Counted from the first letter of the stretch, positions 15,478-25,617 are shown. The stretch: DNA of 64,000 nt from Clostridia bacterium (GCA_900763875.1 CAAFLX010000021.1:65548-129547), one strand, 5' to 3'. Translations and numbers: made by a program. The notes: generated by a model from the sequence alone, not told the origin.

Positions 15478-18146
15478 TGTTTATCTCTTCTGTATTTTTG
15501 TTTTGAAAATTCGCGAGCAATTTCAGCAAACATAAAGTCGTTTGAGCAATTCTTTATACTTTTGATATTGATGCTCGGCATCATCCTGTCTTTTTCTCTT
15601 TTTACAGCATTTGTTACTTTCGATGTGCAAATACCCCATTTCGATTTTCTATGGAAAGAGCGTTGTTCTCTACGACTTAATACATGTTCGTTCTGCACAA
15701 CCAAAATCGGAATTTTGCAAAACTCTTTTGATTTTAGCAAATCAACCATATCTTGTTTGACCGCATTTGTAGAAAGCACTGCAAGAGGCAACTCTTCTTT
15801 TGCCAAAAGTTTGAATTCGTTCATCGTCTTTGCCGTCAATACGGGATCTGCAAACAAATACACGTTATACTGCTTATTTTTGCTCGTATCTATGAGATTA
15901 TTCTTCTCGAAAAGAATATCGTTGACTATAGTTGAGATATTCTTTGAATCATGGGAGCAATACACAGATAAAAAATCAAGATACTTCTCATCGGGAGTAA
16001 ACGGTTCTCTCGAATTCAGATACTGCGCCAATTCAATCGCGTTGTCGATTTGTTTGAACGGAAGATTGTCTATGTCCTCATATACTCCGCGTTCTTTGCA
16101 GTAGTCATCTTTATCGTAGGTAAACAGCAATATCTCCTTTTTTGTGTTTGCAAAATCGTAAAACACACTTGAATAGTCCGTGATCAACGCATCTGCAATG
16201 TTAATGAAGTAGTAAATTTCTAACATTTCAGGGAACGGTCTTATATGTTCAAATGAATCTAACTTCACTTTTTTCATTGCAAGATTGTGCATCTTGACAT
16301 AGAGAACGACGTCATCATCTAAATTTTCGTCGATTTCGTGCAAGATATCATTGACTTCCTCGGAATAATCTTGACTTGTCGATGCAACCGAGGCTCCTCT
16401 CCACGTGGGCATATATACGTATATCTTTTTGTCTTCTACACCCATTTCTTTTTTCAAAGCAGTTTCATATTCTCTATCAAAAAACACATCGTTTCTCGGA
16501 TATCCGTTCACAAGAATTCTATGGCTGTATAATTTGTCAAGACAAAAAGCATCCACCATTCTATCTCGTGTGTATTCGTTTGGATACAACAAATAATCAC
16601 TCGCTAAAAATTGGCTTTGGACATTACCTAAATCGATAATTCCGTTGTTCATATGGCGCCCTAAAGTTTTTAGCGGTGTCCCGTGCCACGTATTAAGGAT
16701 TATTTGTCCTTCCTTTTTGGTATAATAAGTCGGCAATCTGTAATTTGTCACAAGATAATTTGCCGTAGCGAGTATCTTTTGAAATTCGTCGGAATTCATC
16801 TTTAACAAAGGCACTTTGATACCTGCGACACGAAGCATTAGCTGATTATGCTTAGGGTCTTTGACTGCGACGTAAATCTTGTACCCTCCTCTTGTATACG
16901 CTTCTTTCATAAGCGCATAAACATTGCACGCTATGTTATCGCCCGAATTTGCAATGTACAAGATAGAGTTTTTGACAATAGAATCCATTTTGTATGCGTT
17001 CAAATATGTTTCATAATATTCTTTCCCCGTTATTCTGTTTTTTACTTTTTGGGGAAAATGCAACAATATATCAATTACCCTTTTGTTGATACGTTCTATT
17101 TTTTTGTTGAATCTAAACAATTTTGACGGAATCATAATGTATGCTTTGACAGCCTTGACATTAGTTCGGTACTTGTTTTTCTTATAGAGTTTTTTATCAC
17201 CTTTTGTGGAGTATTTTCTTATATAGTCCTTCCATTTTTCAGGATAATAAGTTTCCAAAAAATCATAAAACTCCTCCACGAATTCACACATCACTTCCTT
17301 GTTGCACTCAAGGTTATGCGTGTCGTAAAACTTTCTTCCCCAAAAGCCTATACATATCCAAAGCAGTTCGGAATAAAACTGTCTGAAAGTTGATGTGCGT
17401 AAATAAAAACGAGTAAGCAATTCGCAGGCTTTGACCTCGTCTAGCATGCGTTCGTCCATTGCGCCCGTTATTGAATTTTTTCTCTTGATTGTGTAATAGT
17501 AAAGCGGCTCTTGTACGCTTGCGACTCTTTTTGCAAAATACAAAAACGAATAAATAAACAATGCGTCTTCAGCATAATGGATTTCTTCATTGAATCTAAT
17601 TCCGCTTTTGAGTATGGCTTCGCGATTGAACAATTTGTCCCAAACGAACGAACTTGTGTCCGGCAAAAGTTTTTTGTTTTCAAAAATATTCGTTACGCCG
17701 TCTATTTTGACCGGATTCCAAGTCGAATCATATGTGCCGTCCGGGAAAACGTATACCCTACCACAAAGAACAAGGTCTGCTTGTTCTTCTTCAGCTTTAC
17801 TATACATATCTTCATACATATTTGCGGACAATCGATCGTCTGCATCGATAAAAGATATATACTTTCCTTTCGCTATATCCATGGCGATATTTCTGGCATT
17901 GGCAGGACCGCAATGCTCTGCATATAAGCATTTGATATCGATGGTCGGATGATTCTGAATATACAAATCAACGATACCTTGCGTATTATCTGTCGAACCG
18001 TCATTAACGATTATGATTTCATACTCTTTAAGTTTCTGCGATAAAACACTATCCAAGCAATCATTAATATAATCTTCAACGTTGTAAGCAGGAATAATTA
18101 CGCTGATTTTTATATCTTTGCTATTCATTTTGGTTCTATTTTTCAT
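15474..18146 (-). CDS. Bifunctional glycosyltransferase family 2 / CDP-glycerol glycerophosphotransferase (TagF-like)
   Basis: 890 residues. The N-terminus is a GT2 domain (VIIPAYNVEDYI, VNDGSTDNT, then ISFIDADDR as the DxD metal motif, about 10-330). The centre to C-terminus is a TagB/TagF-type domain: GKEYYETYLNAYK, ILNTWHGTPLKTLGRHMN, NGYPRNDVFFD, MPTWRGAS and ALITDYSSVFYDFANTKKEILLFTYD. These enzymes transfer glycerol phosphate from CDP-glycerol to build teichoic acids at the membrane. The last 110 residues match nothing I recognise. The start overlaps the tagD stop (ATGA). Composition is AT-rich compared with its neighbours, consistent with transfer. Confidence 0.9.
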   Translation of the reverse strand: MKNRTKMNSKDIKISVIIPAYNVEDYINDCLDSVLSQKLKEYEIIIVNDGSTDNTQGIVDLYIQNHPTIDIKCLYAEHCGPANARNIAMDIAKGKYISFIDADDRLSANMYEDMYSKAEEEQADLVLCGRVYVFPDGTYDSTWNPVKIDGVTNIFENKKLLPDTSSFVWDKLFNREAILKSGIRFNEEIHYAEDALFIYSFLYFAKRVASVQEPLYYYTIKRKNSITGAMDERMLDEVKACELLTRFYLRTSTFRQFYSELLWICIGFWGRKFYDTHNLECNKEVMCEFVEEFYDFLETYYPEKWKDYIRKYSTKGDKKLYKKNKYRTNVKAVKAYIMIPSKLFRFNKKIERINKRVIDILLHFPQKVKNRITGKEYYETYLNAYKMDSIVKNSILYIANSGDNIACNVYALMKEAYTRGGYKIYVAVKDPKHNQLMLRVAGIKVPLLKMNSDEFQKILATANYLVTNYRLPTYYTKKEGQIILNTWHGTPLKTLGRHMNNGIIDLGNVQSQFLASDYLLYPNEYTRDRMVDAFCLDKLYSHRILVNGYPRNDVFFDREYETALKKEMGVEDKKIYVYMPTWRGASVASTSQDYSEEVNDILHEIDENLDDDVVLYVKMHNLAMKKVKLDSFEHIRPFPEMLEIYYFINIADALITDYSSVFYDFANTKKEILLFTYDKDDYCKERGVYEDIDNLPFKQIDNAIELAQYLNSREPFTPDEKYLDFLSVYCSHDSKNISTIVNDILFEKNNLIDTSKNKQYNVYLFADPVLTAKTMNEFKLLAKEELPLAVLSTNAVKQDMVDLLKSKEFCKIPILVVQNEHVLSRREQRSFHRKSKWGICTSKVTNAVKREKDRMMPSINIKSIKNCSNDFMFAEIAREFSKQKYRRDKQ

Positions 18147-18532
18147 TTCTTCAATTCCTTCTTAATCTGCGTTGTGGAAATTTCAGGTGTGCGAGGCAAG
18201 TAAACAACCTCACAAATATCCGATAAAAAATCGAATTTTCCTTCCCAATCATCTCCCATAACGAATGTGTCTATTTGGTATTTTTTTACGTCTTCACGTT
18301 TTTGTTCCCATGATTCTTCGGGAATTACCAAATCCACATATCTGATGGCTTCAACCATTTGCTTTCTTTGTTCATAACTGAAATAACACTTTTTGTTTTT
18401 CATATTCCAATTGAAATCATCGGTAGAAATGGCAACAATCAGATAATCGCCCAATTCCTTTGCTCTTCTTAAAAGATTTATGTGTCCGTAATGAAGCAGA
18501 TCAAATGTTCCGTATGTGATAATTCTTTTCAT
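18143..18532 (-). CDS. tagD: Glycerol-3-phosphate cytidylyltransferase
   Basis: 129 residues, the normal length for TagD/GCT. The nucleotidyltransferase motif TYGTFDLLHYGHINLL is at the N-terminus, EQRKQMVEAIRYVD mid, and the signature RTPEISTTQIK at the end. It makes CDP-glycerol from CTP and sn-glycerol 3-phosphate, the donor used by the TagF-like domain of the next gene, to which it is coupled by a 4-bp overlap. The upstream GT2 gene also overlaps its start. Confidence 0.95.
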   Translation of the reverse strand: MKRIITYGTFDLLHYGHINLLRRAKELGDYLIVAISTDDFNWNMKNKKCYFSYEQRKQMVEAIRYVDLVIPEESWEQKREDVKKYQIDTFVMGDDWEGKFDFLSDICEVVYLPRTPEISTTQIKKELKK

Positions 18533-19497
18533 CTCTTATTATTTCTTCTTTTATTTTTAGTATATAAACTCACCGACAAATAATTTTTTAGCATCTTCTT
18601 TTTGGTTTTAATTCTTATTCTATCAATGAAATTTATTCCGTCTGAAAATGTAATGCCTTTGTCGTTTCGCATATCCTTTGTTACCTCTTTATGTTGCTTT
18701 CTGTTCAACTTTGCAATGTCGCGGTACAAAAATTCAAACGCAAAATCGTAGAATTCTTTATCGGGTCGTTTGCTGTGTTTGTCAAAAAGTTCATAGCAGG
18801 TTTCGATTATTTTGATATGTCTTTTCACTCGCTCGACAGGATTTGACAAGAATACCATTTCGCTCGAATCTTGCCGGCAGTGATAGTATTTGTACAAAAC
18901 GAAATCTATACAATTGACGCTTGTTGCCATCATTATTGATTCAAATTGAAAAGCGAGGTCTTCGCCGAGTTCCAATTTGTCGGGAAAAAGTATTTCGTTC
19001 TTTCTCAAAAACTCCGTTTGATACGCACAGTGCCAAACATATGGCCACACGTTTTTTTGAGTATAGAAAAATTTTTCTGGCTTTTTTTCATAACGTTTTG
19101 TTTCTATCTTTATATCATTCAAATGGTACTTTTCATTGCAATCTATCACCTTTGCTCCAAACAAGACTATATCAGTATCACAGTTTTGGGACAAAATATT
19201 GAAAGCGTTTGGCAAATACTCATCATCGGCATCACAAAACAACACATACTCCCCCATTGCTTCTTTAATGCCAACATTGCGAGCGTTTGAGACACCTCTA
19301 TGTGGTGTGTGAATAACCCTAACCATTGTTCCGTACTTATTCCTTATTGTACGAATCGTTTCATCAGTTGAACCATCGTCAACACATATCACCTCATACG
19401 AGGGATAACCTTGACACAATATCGAATCAATACAACGCACAATTGTTTGCGATGCATTATACATTGGTATGACTATTGTGAATTTACATGACAACAT
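18529..19497 (-). CDS. Glycosyltransferase family 2
   Basis: 322 residues. The GT-A fold is visible: FTIVIPMYNASQTI, CVDDGSTDETI and the metal motif LFCDADDE near residue 93. The C-terminal third is helical and basic and lacks clear membrane segments. It probably adds a sugar to the wall polymer or its linkage unit made by the tagD/TagF-like genes that follow in the same operon. First gene after the promoter at 19626-19654. Confidence 0.88.
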   Translation of the reverse strand: MLSCKFTIVIPMYNASQTIVRCIDSILCQGYPSYEVICVDDGSTDETIRTIRNKYGTMVRVIHTPHRGVSNARNVGIKEAMGEYVLFCDADDEYLPNAFNILSQNCDTDIVLFGAKVIDCNEKYHLNDIKIETKRYEKKPEKFFYTQKNVWPYVWHCAYQTEFLRKNEILFPDKLELGEDLAFQFESIMMATSVNCIDFVLYKYYHCRQDSSEMVFLSNPVERVKRHIKIIETCYELFDKHSKRPDKEFYDFAFEFLYRDIAKLNRKQHKEVTKDMRNDKGITFSDGINFIDRIRIKTKKKMLKNYLSVSLYTKNKRRNNKR

Positions 19498-19625
19498 ATG
19501 TCGAATCAGTTTCCTATTTACATATTCAATTCAATGCTTTGAATTATCATATGCCACTTTTTTTGCACAACTATCACTGGTTGCTTGTTCATACTAGTTC
19601 ACATTAATTATGTATAGCTATATAA

Positions 19626-19654
19626 ATAATAATAAACTAAAACTTTTCTGTCAA
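19626..19654 (-). promoter_or_regulatory. Promoter of the wall-polymer island
   Basis: Minus-strand TTGACA (19654-19649), 17-bp spacer, TATTAT (19631-19626), giving a leader of about 120 nt. The intergenic stretch 19498-19963 is otherwise AT-rich and without a supportable gene. Confidence 0.72.
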
Positions 19655-19922
19655 GTTTTATTCAAATCTAAAAAAAGCGATACTAAATTACATCTATAAA
19701 TACAAAGAATTTATCAAAATCTAGAATGGTTGATTTTAGAAGAACAAAACCACTCTATTTATCCATGCATATGCTTACGCACAAAATTTGCGCGCAACTT
19801 CTTATATTATCATTCAGACTCATCGTTTAACATTGCCTCTTGTTCAATACCATATGCGTTTGAAAACGGTTAAATATCATCTGTTGAGCGGTTCATATCT
19901 CGTAATAGCCCCTTATAAAGAT

Positions 19923-19943
19923 AACGCAAGTCTTTATTGCGTT
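19923..19943 (-). terminator. Possible terminator after malQ
   Basis: A 7-bp stem AACGCAA / TTGCGTT with a 7-nt loop, 20 nt after the malQ stop. The following U-tract is weak, so termination is uncertain. Confidence 0.4.
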
Positions 19944-19963
19944 CTTCAAAACCGACATGCAAA

Positions 19964-21454
19964 TCATTTTTCGCGATGCGACCGAACATTAAATCTTTTA
20001 ATCGTCGATATTAACTTTTTCGACGCATAGTCGGACGGAGCACGCCAAACCCAATTTCCTTGTGCAACGGACGGCGTATTCATTCTGCCTTCTTCGTTTC
20101 CAAGCAAAAGCCAGTCCTGCAATGGTATCACCGCAAGTTCCGCAATTGAATCAAACGCCAGTTTAATCATCTTATATGTCGGTTTTAACCCTTTGATGTG
20201 CAAACATTCTCTTTTGAATCGTTTTAGCGTATCTCCGTCAAGGTTTTCCGTCCACGTACGAGTACAGTCGGCGTCGTGAGAACCTGTATAAACCACGTAA
20301 TCTTTATTTGCATATAGCCTCGGCAAATATTCGCTGCCCTCGTCAAAAAACGCAAACTGCAATATTTTCATCCCTGGATATCCGCAATACGCAATCAACT
20401 CGCGCACGTCATCGGTCAAAAAACCAAGATCTTCCGCGATTATTTTTGCATTCGGGACACTTTGATTTATCGCATCGAAAAGTTTTTCTTTGGGGCCTTT
20501 TTCCCAGTGTCCGTTGCGAGCGGTTTTCTCGCCGTACGGTATTGCATAATATCCCGCAAACCCGCGAAAATGGTCTATCCTTACAATGTCAAATAACGAC
20601 GCACAAATTTTGATGCGCGAGCACCACCACTTGAAGCCTTTCTTCTCCATTTTCGCATAATCGTAAATCGGATTGCCCCACAATTGTCCATCGGGAGAAA
20701 ATCCGTCGGGAGGACAGCCTGCAACGAATGTCGGATTCAAGTTCTCGTCAAGAAGATACTCGTCTGTGTTGCTCCACACGTCAACCGAATCATATGCAAC
20801 GTAAATCGGTATATCGCCTATAATCTTTATGCCTTTCGAGTGTGCGTAAACGCACACCTTTGTCCACTGGGAGAAGAACTCGTATTGAACGAATCTCCAA
20901 AAATCCATTCTCGAAGAAAACTCCTCTCTGCACCGGATAGCATTTTTGTAAATTCTATACTCCTCCGACCACGACGACCACGGCGCATAATTAAATTCTT
21001 CTTTGAGGGAAAAGAACAGCGCATAATCGTCAAGCCACCAGGAATTAGAATTGCAAAATCTCGCAAAAGCGGCATTTTTCTTAAAGTTGGAGTACGCTTT
21101 TTTCAAAACGTTTATGCGCGTTTCAAACAATCTCCCGTAATTCACTCGCTCGTAGCAATCTTTTTGTGATTCCAAATCGGTGTCCGAGAGCAAACCCGCG
21201 CTTTTCAACTCATCCAAATCCACAAAATACGGATTTCCCGCAAAAGATGACGGCGACTGATACGGGCTGTCGCCGTAGGCAGTCGGATTGAGCGGCAAAA
21301 CCTGCCAACACTTCGTTTCGGTTTTGTCCATAAAGTCAATCCAATCATAACACGGCTTGCCAAAAGAGCCTATACCGTACTCGGATGGCAAACTGCTAAC
21401 TGCCATAAGCAATCCGCTTTTGTGCGAAAAACCGAATTTTTTATTTACCGCCAT
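19964..21454 (-). CDS. malQ: 4-alpha-glucanotransferase (amylomaltase, GH77)
   Basis: 496 residues, standard for bacterial MalQ. Transfers alpha-1,4-glucan segments between maltodextrins and releases glucose. Family blocks are SSLPSEYGIGSFGKPCYDWIDF, SPYQSPSSFAGNPYF, the nucleophile region FDIVRIDHFRGF, the acid/base region IIAEDLGFLTDDV and the third carboxylate in TGSHDADCTRTW. There is no signal peptide, so it is cytoplasmic. GGAG SD. Last gene of the neopullulanase-malEFGK-malQ operon, 27 nt after the ATPase gene. Confidence 0.95.
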   Translation of the reverse strand: MAVNKKFGFSHKSGLLMAVSSLPSEYGIGSFGKPCYDWIDFMDKTETKCWQVLPLNPTAYGDSPYQSPSSFAGNPYFVDLDELKSAGLLSDTDLESQKDCYERVNYGRLFETRINVLKKAYSNFKKNAAFARFCNSNSWWLDDYALFFSLKEEFNYAPWSSWSEEYRIYKNAIRCREEFSSRMDFWRFVQYEFFSQWTKVCVYAHSKGIKIIGDIPIYVAYDSVDVWSNTDEYLLDENLNPTFVAGCPPDGFSPDGQLWGNPIYDYAKMEKKGFKWWCSRIKICASLFDIVRIDHFRGFAGYYAIPYGEKTARNGHWEKGPKEKLFDAINQSVPNAKIIAEDLGFLTDDVRELIAYCGYPGMKILQFAFFDEGSEYLPRLYANKDYVVYTGSHDADCTRTWTENLDGDTLKRFKRECLHIKGLKPTYKMIKLAFDSIAELAVIPLQDWLLLGNEEGRMNTPSVAQGNWVWRAPSDYASKKLISTIKRFNVRSHREK

Positions 21455-21481
21455 ATAACAAACTCCCTATGCCGACTTGCG

Positions 21482-23371
21482 TTATTTCAATCTGATTTGA
21501 TCCTCGACGTCGAATATAGACATCTTGTCAACGGGCAATACAACGTCAATGCTTACTTCATTAAAATCATCCCCGACCTTGGCGTATAATACCACTCCGT
21601 CTCTCTCGCATTTTGCATATCGTTCGGTACCGTAATCTAAAATCTTTTCGACCGAAAACGGTATGCCGTCCGTCGCAATTTCAACGTCTTGTGGCGAAAA
21701 CTCAAAACTCAACGCTTTGCCGATAATCTTCGTTCCGCCGATTCCAACCAACTTCGACGCAAGTTCTCTTGTACACTCGAACCTATGCCCCATCGTTTCG
21801 AACGAAAATTTCGGGATTGCGGCAGACTTAACGATTTCCTTAAACGTTCGCTTGTCTTTATTCCTTTGACGAAGCATTTTTCCGCTTAGCGTATTGAACG
21901 CAGGTATTGCCTCGTGAACAATCTTGTCGCCTGTCGAACACGTAACTTTTTTCAGGTCGATACCAAGCGTAATCTCTCCGCTCGTTTCTTCGTCAAATAA
22001 AGCAAAAATTATCTGACCGCCTGTTTCGACGTAATGCAAATACTTTCCGTTGACTTCTTCGACCTTTTTCACCGTTCCGACAACGTCGTTTCCTTTTTCG
22101 ACAGCATCGACAGGAATGGTCAACTTATAATTTCCGTCTTCCATTGAAAATGCCGACGGCAATTCTATCCTTGACGAACCGATTTCAACCGTATGATTTT
22201 TCACGACAACGCTTATTACGGAGCAATCGGGAATTCTCGGAATCATATTCAATTCCGTGTCCGCATCGAAAACTTGCATGTTTTCGATATCAAACGAGAT
22301 TTCCGTGACGCTTCCGACTTCGAAGCGCGTCATTGTCGGCGCTTTTATAACAATTTTGGTCGAGCTTTGCAAGCCGAGTTCTTTGTCAAAGTTCAAATCG
22401 CCGAATACTTGGCTTTCGGTTCCCAATTCCTCGATGTGCGAAACCTTGATTTTTGCCTTTGTCGTATATTTTTCGGCGTCGATAGAGATATGTTCCGCAC
22501 GCAGTCCCAGCACGACTTTTTTCCCATGGAACACGTCCGCTTGCTTTGCTTTTGCAAAGAAGTCTTTGGACAACGCGATTTTTAACGGCGCATCGGTAGC
22601 GACAAACGATATATCGTCGCCTTCGACATTGATTTCCGCGTTGATGAAATTCATTTGAGGCGTTCCTATAAAACCTGCGACAAACACGTTTTGAGGATAC
22701 TTATATAAATTGGTAGGCGTGTCGATTTGCTGAACGAATCCGTCTTTCATAACGACTATTCTCGTGCCCATCGTCATTGCTTCGACCTGATCGTGCGTGA
22801 CGTAAATAAACGTTGTTTGCAACCTGTGATGCAACGCGCTTATTTCGCTTCTCATTGCCGTGCGCAATTTTGCGTCGAGATTTGACAAAGGTTCGTCAAG
22901 CAAGAAAACCTTCGGTTCTCTTACAATGGCTCTTCCCAAAGCGACTCTTTGACGCTGTCCGCCGCTCATTTCCTTTGGTTTTTTGTCCAGATATTCGGTT
23001 ATATCCAACGTTTGCGCCGCTTCTCTGACCTTTTGGTCGATTACCGCTTTGGGCAATTTTCGCAATTTCAGACCGAAAGCCATATTGTCATACACCGTCA
23101 TATGCGGATACAGCGCATAATTTTGGAAGACCATCGCAATATCTCTGTCCTTCGGTTCTACGTCGTTTACGAGCGTATCGCCTATATAGAGTTCGCCGGC
23201 AGTGATTTCTTCAAGACCGGCTATCATACGAAGCGTGGTTGATTTTCCGCAACCCGACGGCCCGACGAATACAATAAATTCCTTGTCTTTAATATCCATC
23301 GTGAAGTCGTTTACGGCTTTTGTTCCGTTGGGATAAACTTTGTATATGTGATTGAGTTTTACGTCTGCCAT
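21482..23371 (-). CDS. MalK/MsmX-type sugar ABC transporter ATPase with extended C-terminus
   Basis: 629 residues against about 370 for usual MalK/MsmX. The N-terminal ATPase is complete: GPSGCGKST (37-45), VFQNYALYPHM Q-loop, EMSGGQRQRVALGRA signature, VFLLDEPLSNLDA Walker B and VTHDQVEA H-loop. The usual TOBE region follows to about 370. A further 260 residues of beta-rich sequence look like one or two additional OB/TOBE-like modules plus a segment with LVGIGGTKIIGKALSFEFSP. The extra part may add a regulatory or substrate-sensing surface. SD GAGGG precedes the ATG. It powers the MalFG permeases encoded directly upstream. Confidence 0.92.
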   Translation of the reverse strand: MADVKLNHIYKVYPNGTKAVNDFTMDIKDKEFIVFVGPSGCGKSTTLRMIAGLEEITAGELYIGDTLVNDVEPKDRDIAMVFQNYALYPHMTVYDNMAFGLKLRKLPKAVIDQKVREAAQTLDITEYLDKKPKEMSGGQRQRVALGRAIVREPKVFLLDEPLSNLDAKLRTAMRSEISALHHRLQTTFIYVTHDQVEAMTMGTRIVVMKDGFVQQIDTPTNLYKYPQNVFVAGFIGTPQMNFINAEINVEGDDISFVATDAPLKIALSKDFFAKAKQADVFHGKKVVLGLRAEHISIDAEKYTTKAKIKVSHIEELGTESQVFGDLNFDKELGLQSSTKIVIKAPTMTRFEVGSVTEISFDIENMQVFDADTELNMIPRIPDCSVISVVVKNHTVEIGSSRIELPSAFSMEDGNYKLTIPVDAVEKGNDVVGTVKKVEEVNGKYLHYVETGGQIIFALFDEETSGEITLGIDLKKVTCSTGDKIVHEAIPAFNTLSGKMLRQRNKDKRTFKEIVKSAAIPKFSFETMGHRFECTRELASKLVGIGGTKIIGKALSFEFSPQDVEIATDGIPFSVEKILDYGTERYAKCERDGVVLYAKVGDDFNEVSIDVVLPVDKMSIFDVEDQIRLK

Positions 23372-23381
23372 AATTACCCTC

Positions 23382-24227
23382 TTATTGTTTGACGGCGCCT
23401 GCCGACAAACCGTTTATCATATATTTAATCAAGAAGAAATACAAGATTACAATCGGGACGGCAATAAACACCGCGCCTGCCGAAAATCTTGCGAATTCGG
23501 TTTCCGGAAGAGACATAAGCCCGACCGCCGCCGTCCACATGTTTTTGTCTTTGAGAAGAAGCTTCGGAAGGATAAAATCGCTCCACGGCCACGCAAATTG
23601 CGTCAAAAGCGTATATACCAAAATCGGTTTTGACAGCGGAAGAGTTACGTTGAAAAATATCCTCGCATTGCTTGCTCCGTCGATTCTTGCCGCTTCGTAA
23701 ATCGAATTCGGAATAGTGTCGAAAAAGCCTTTTTGCACCAAATATCCCATAGGTGCGCCGCCTGCGTATATGAGGGCAAGACCTATATGACTATTGATGA
23801 AATTGAATTGCGTCATAAGCAAATACACGGCAACCATTCCCATAAACGACGGGAACATCCCGAGAATCAGCGCGCCCTTCATCCATGCTTTTCTTCCCCT
23901 AAATTGGAAAGACGAGATGACATAAGCCGTTAAAATAACCAAAACAGTACCCAAAAGGCTACTTATCGTCGCCACAAGCAAAGTATTTGCAAACCACTTC
24001 GGATAATCGTACATAACGGTGTCGGCAAACAGTGCCTTAAAAGAATCAAAGGAATATTCCGACGGGAAAAAACCGTTGAAACTATATATGCTTCCGCTTG
24101 CGGAAAAACAACTCAACACAACCCATAGAATCGGGAATACAAATATTATCGACACCAACAACATAATGGCATACGTAAGCAAAACATTTGCCGTCTTTTT
24201 GAGTTTTATACCGGGTTTCTTTCTCAT
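23382..24227 (-). CDS. malG: Maltodextrin ABC transporter permease, MalG-like
   Basis: 281 residues with six predicted membrane helices. The EAA loop that docks onto the ATPase is EAARIDGASNARIFFNVTLPL (residues about 180-200), and the C-terminus ending GLSAGAVKQ is typical of MalG. Its start overlaps the malF stop (ATGA), and the ATPase gene follows 11 nt later. Confidence 0.93.
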   Translation of the reverse strand: MRKKPGIKLKKTANVLLTYAIMLLVSIIFVFPILWVVLSCFSASGSIYSFNGFFPSEYSFDSFKALFADTVMYDYPKWFANTLLVATISSLLGTVLVILTAYVISSFQFRGRKAWMKGALILGMFPSFMGMVAVYLLMTQFNFINSHIGLALIYAGGAPMGYLVQKGFFDTIPNSIYEAARIDGASNARIFFNVTLPLSKPILVYTLLTQFAWPWSDFILPKLLLKDKNMWTAAVGLMSLPETEFARFSAGAVFIAVPIVILYFFLIKYMINGLSAGAVKQ

Positions 24228-25615
24228 TTGAACGTATCCTCCCTCTTGTATGCCGACGAGCGCATATAAACCAACAGGCTTATTGCCGAAGTGATGATAA
24301 ACATAATCAGACTTATCGCCGCGCCTATCGAGTAGTAGTTGTTGTCAATCGACATTCTGTACAACCAGTTGATAAGCAAATCCGTGTCGCTCGCAAGGAA
24401 ATATCCGTCGCTAAGGACATCGCTCCTTAAGAAATAGAACACGCCGAAGTTGTTGAAGTTGCCCATAAATTGACTGATGAGAACGGGCGTCGTAGAAAAA
24501 AGAACGAACGGAAGCGTAATTTTTCTAAACTGCATCCACGCACTTGCCCCGTCTATTCTTGCCGCCTCATACAAATCGTTATTGATATTGGACAATATAC
24601 CCGATGCAAGCAACATTATCGACGGAACGGACAGCCATGCGTTTACGAACAAACCTATCCCTCTTGCCATCCACTTGGAATTGATACCCAAAAAGTCGAT
24701 GATTTTGCCGCCGTTTTGGACGATAAGTTGATTTATCGGACCGCCGTTGCTGAACATATAATGGAATACAAGTAAGGATATAAATCCCGGCACGGCATAG
24801 GCAAGCACGGGGAATGCTCTCCACAACGCCTTTGGTTTTACACATTTTTTGTTGTAGAGAATCGCAAGCCCGAGTCCTAAAAAATAGTTGATAAACGTCG
24901 AAAGAAAAGCCCAGAGCAAGTTCCAACCGAGTATCTTTCCGAAAGACTGCGACAATTCACCCAAAGCCACGAGTTTTCTGAAGCTGTCAAGGCTCCAATC
25001 CACCAATTCGGGCGGCACGATTTTTCCGCCGTAGTTGGTGAATGCGATCAAAATCATAAAAATTATCGGCAAGACATTGAATATCATCACTCCGACAATC
25101 GGAATGACGAGTGCCGCCTTATAAAAATTGCGGTTCATCAGCGACGACAAATCGTCTTTGAACGACGAAACTTTTCCTTTGAAAAGCAAGTCTTCTGCTC
25201 CGCGATGAGCGTCTTTTATGTTTGCCACATAGACGATTATGAGCGCAATAAGAGCAATCCAGGCAAAAATGCCCATAAGCAACATAATCACCGAATCGTC
25301 ACCCTTTATGCCGAGCCACGGATCTGCTTTTACCGTTCCCAAGGTGAAAAATCCGAACAAGTCCTTTATCCCACGGAGAGCAAAATAGGTAATGAACCCC
25401 ACTTCCAACAGAATGTAGACGAGCCCTTTTATATATTGTCCGTTGACAATTTGTCCGGCACCCATAAAGAACATCGACGCATACGTCGCCCTGCCCGACG
25501 TGGCAAAAAACTCTTTTAAGTTCTTTCGGGATTGCTTGGCTTTTTCGGAAACGTCCCGACGCTGCTTAGCGGCATTCTCTTTTAGGTTTTTATATCTTTC
25601 TTTCAAACTTGTCAT
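24224..25615 (-). CDS. malF: Maltodextrin ABC transporter permease, MalF-like
   Basis: 463 residues. A basic, charged N-terminus is followed by extra hydrophobic segments (about 40-140) before the core six-helix permease, so it is longer than many Gram-positive MalF proteins. The EAA loop YEAARIDGASAWMQFRKITLP is present. It lies 3 nt after malE and overlaps malG by 4 bp. Confidence 0.93.
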   Translation of the reverse strand: MTSLKERYKNLKENAAKQRRDVSEKAKQSRKNLKEFFATSGRATYASMFFMGAGQIVNGQYIKGLVYILLEVGFITYFALRGIKDLFGFFTLGTVKADPWLGIKGDDSVIMLLMGIFAWIALIALIIVYVANIKDAHRGAEDLLFKGKVSSFKDDLSSLMNRNFYKAALVIPIVGVMIFNVLPIIFMILIAFTNYGGKIVPPELVDWSLDSFRKLVALGELSQSFGKILGWNLLWAFLSTFINYFLGLGLAILYNKKCVKPKALWRAFPVLAYAVPGFISLLVFHYMFSNGGPINQLIVQNGGKIIDFLGINSKWMARGIGLFVNAWLSVPSIMLLASGILSNINNDLYEAARIDGASAWMQFRKITLPFVLFSTTPVLISQFMGNFNNFGVFYFLRSDVLSDGYFLASDTDLLINWLYRMSIDNNYYSIGAAISLIMFIITSAISLLVYMRSSAYKREDTFK

Positions 25616-25617
25616 AG

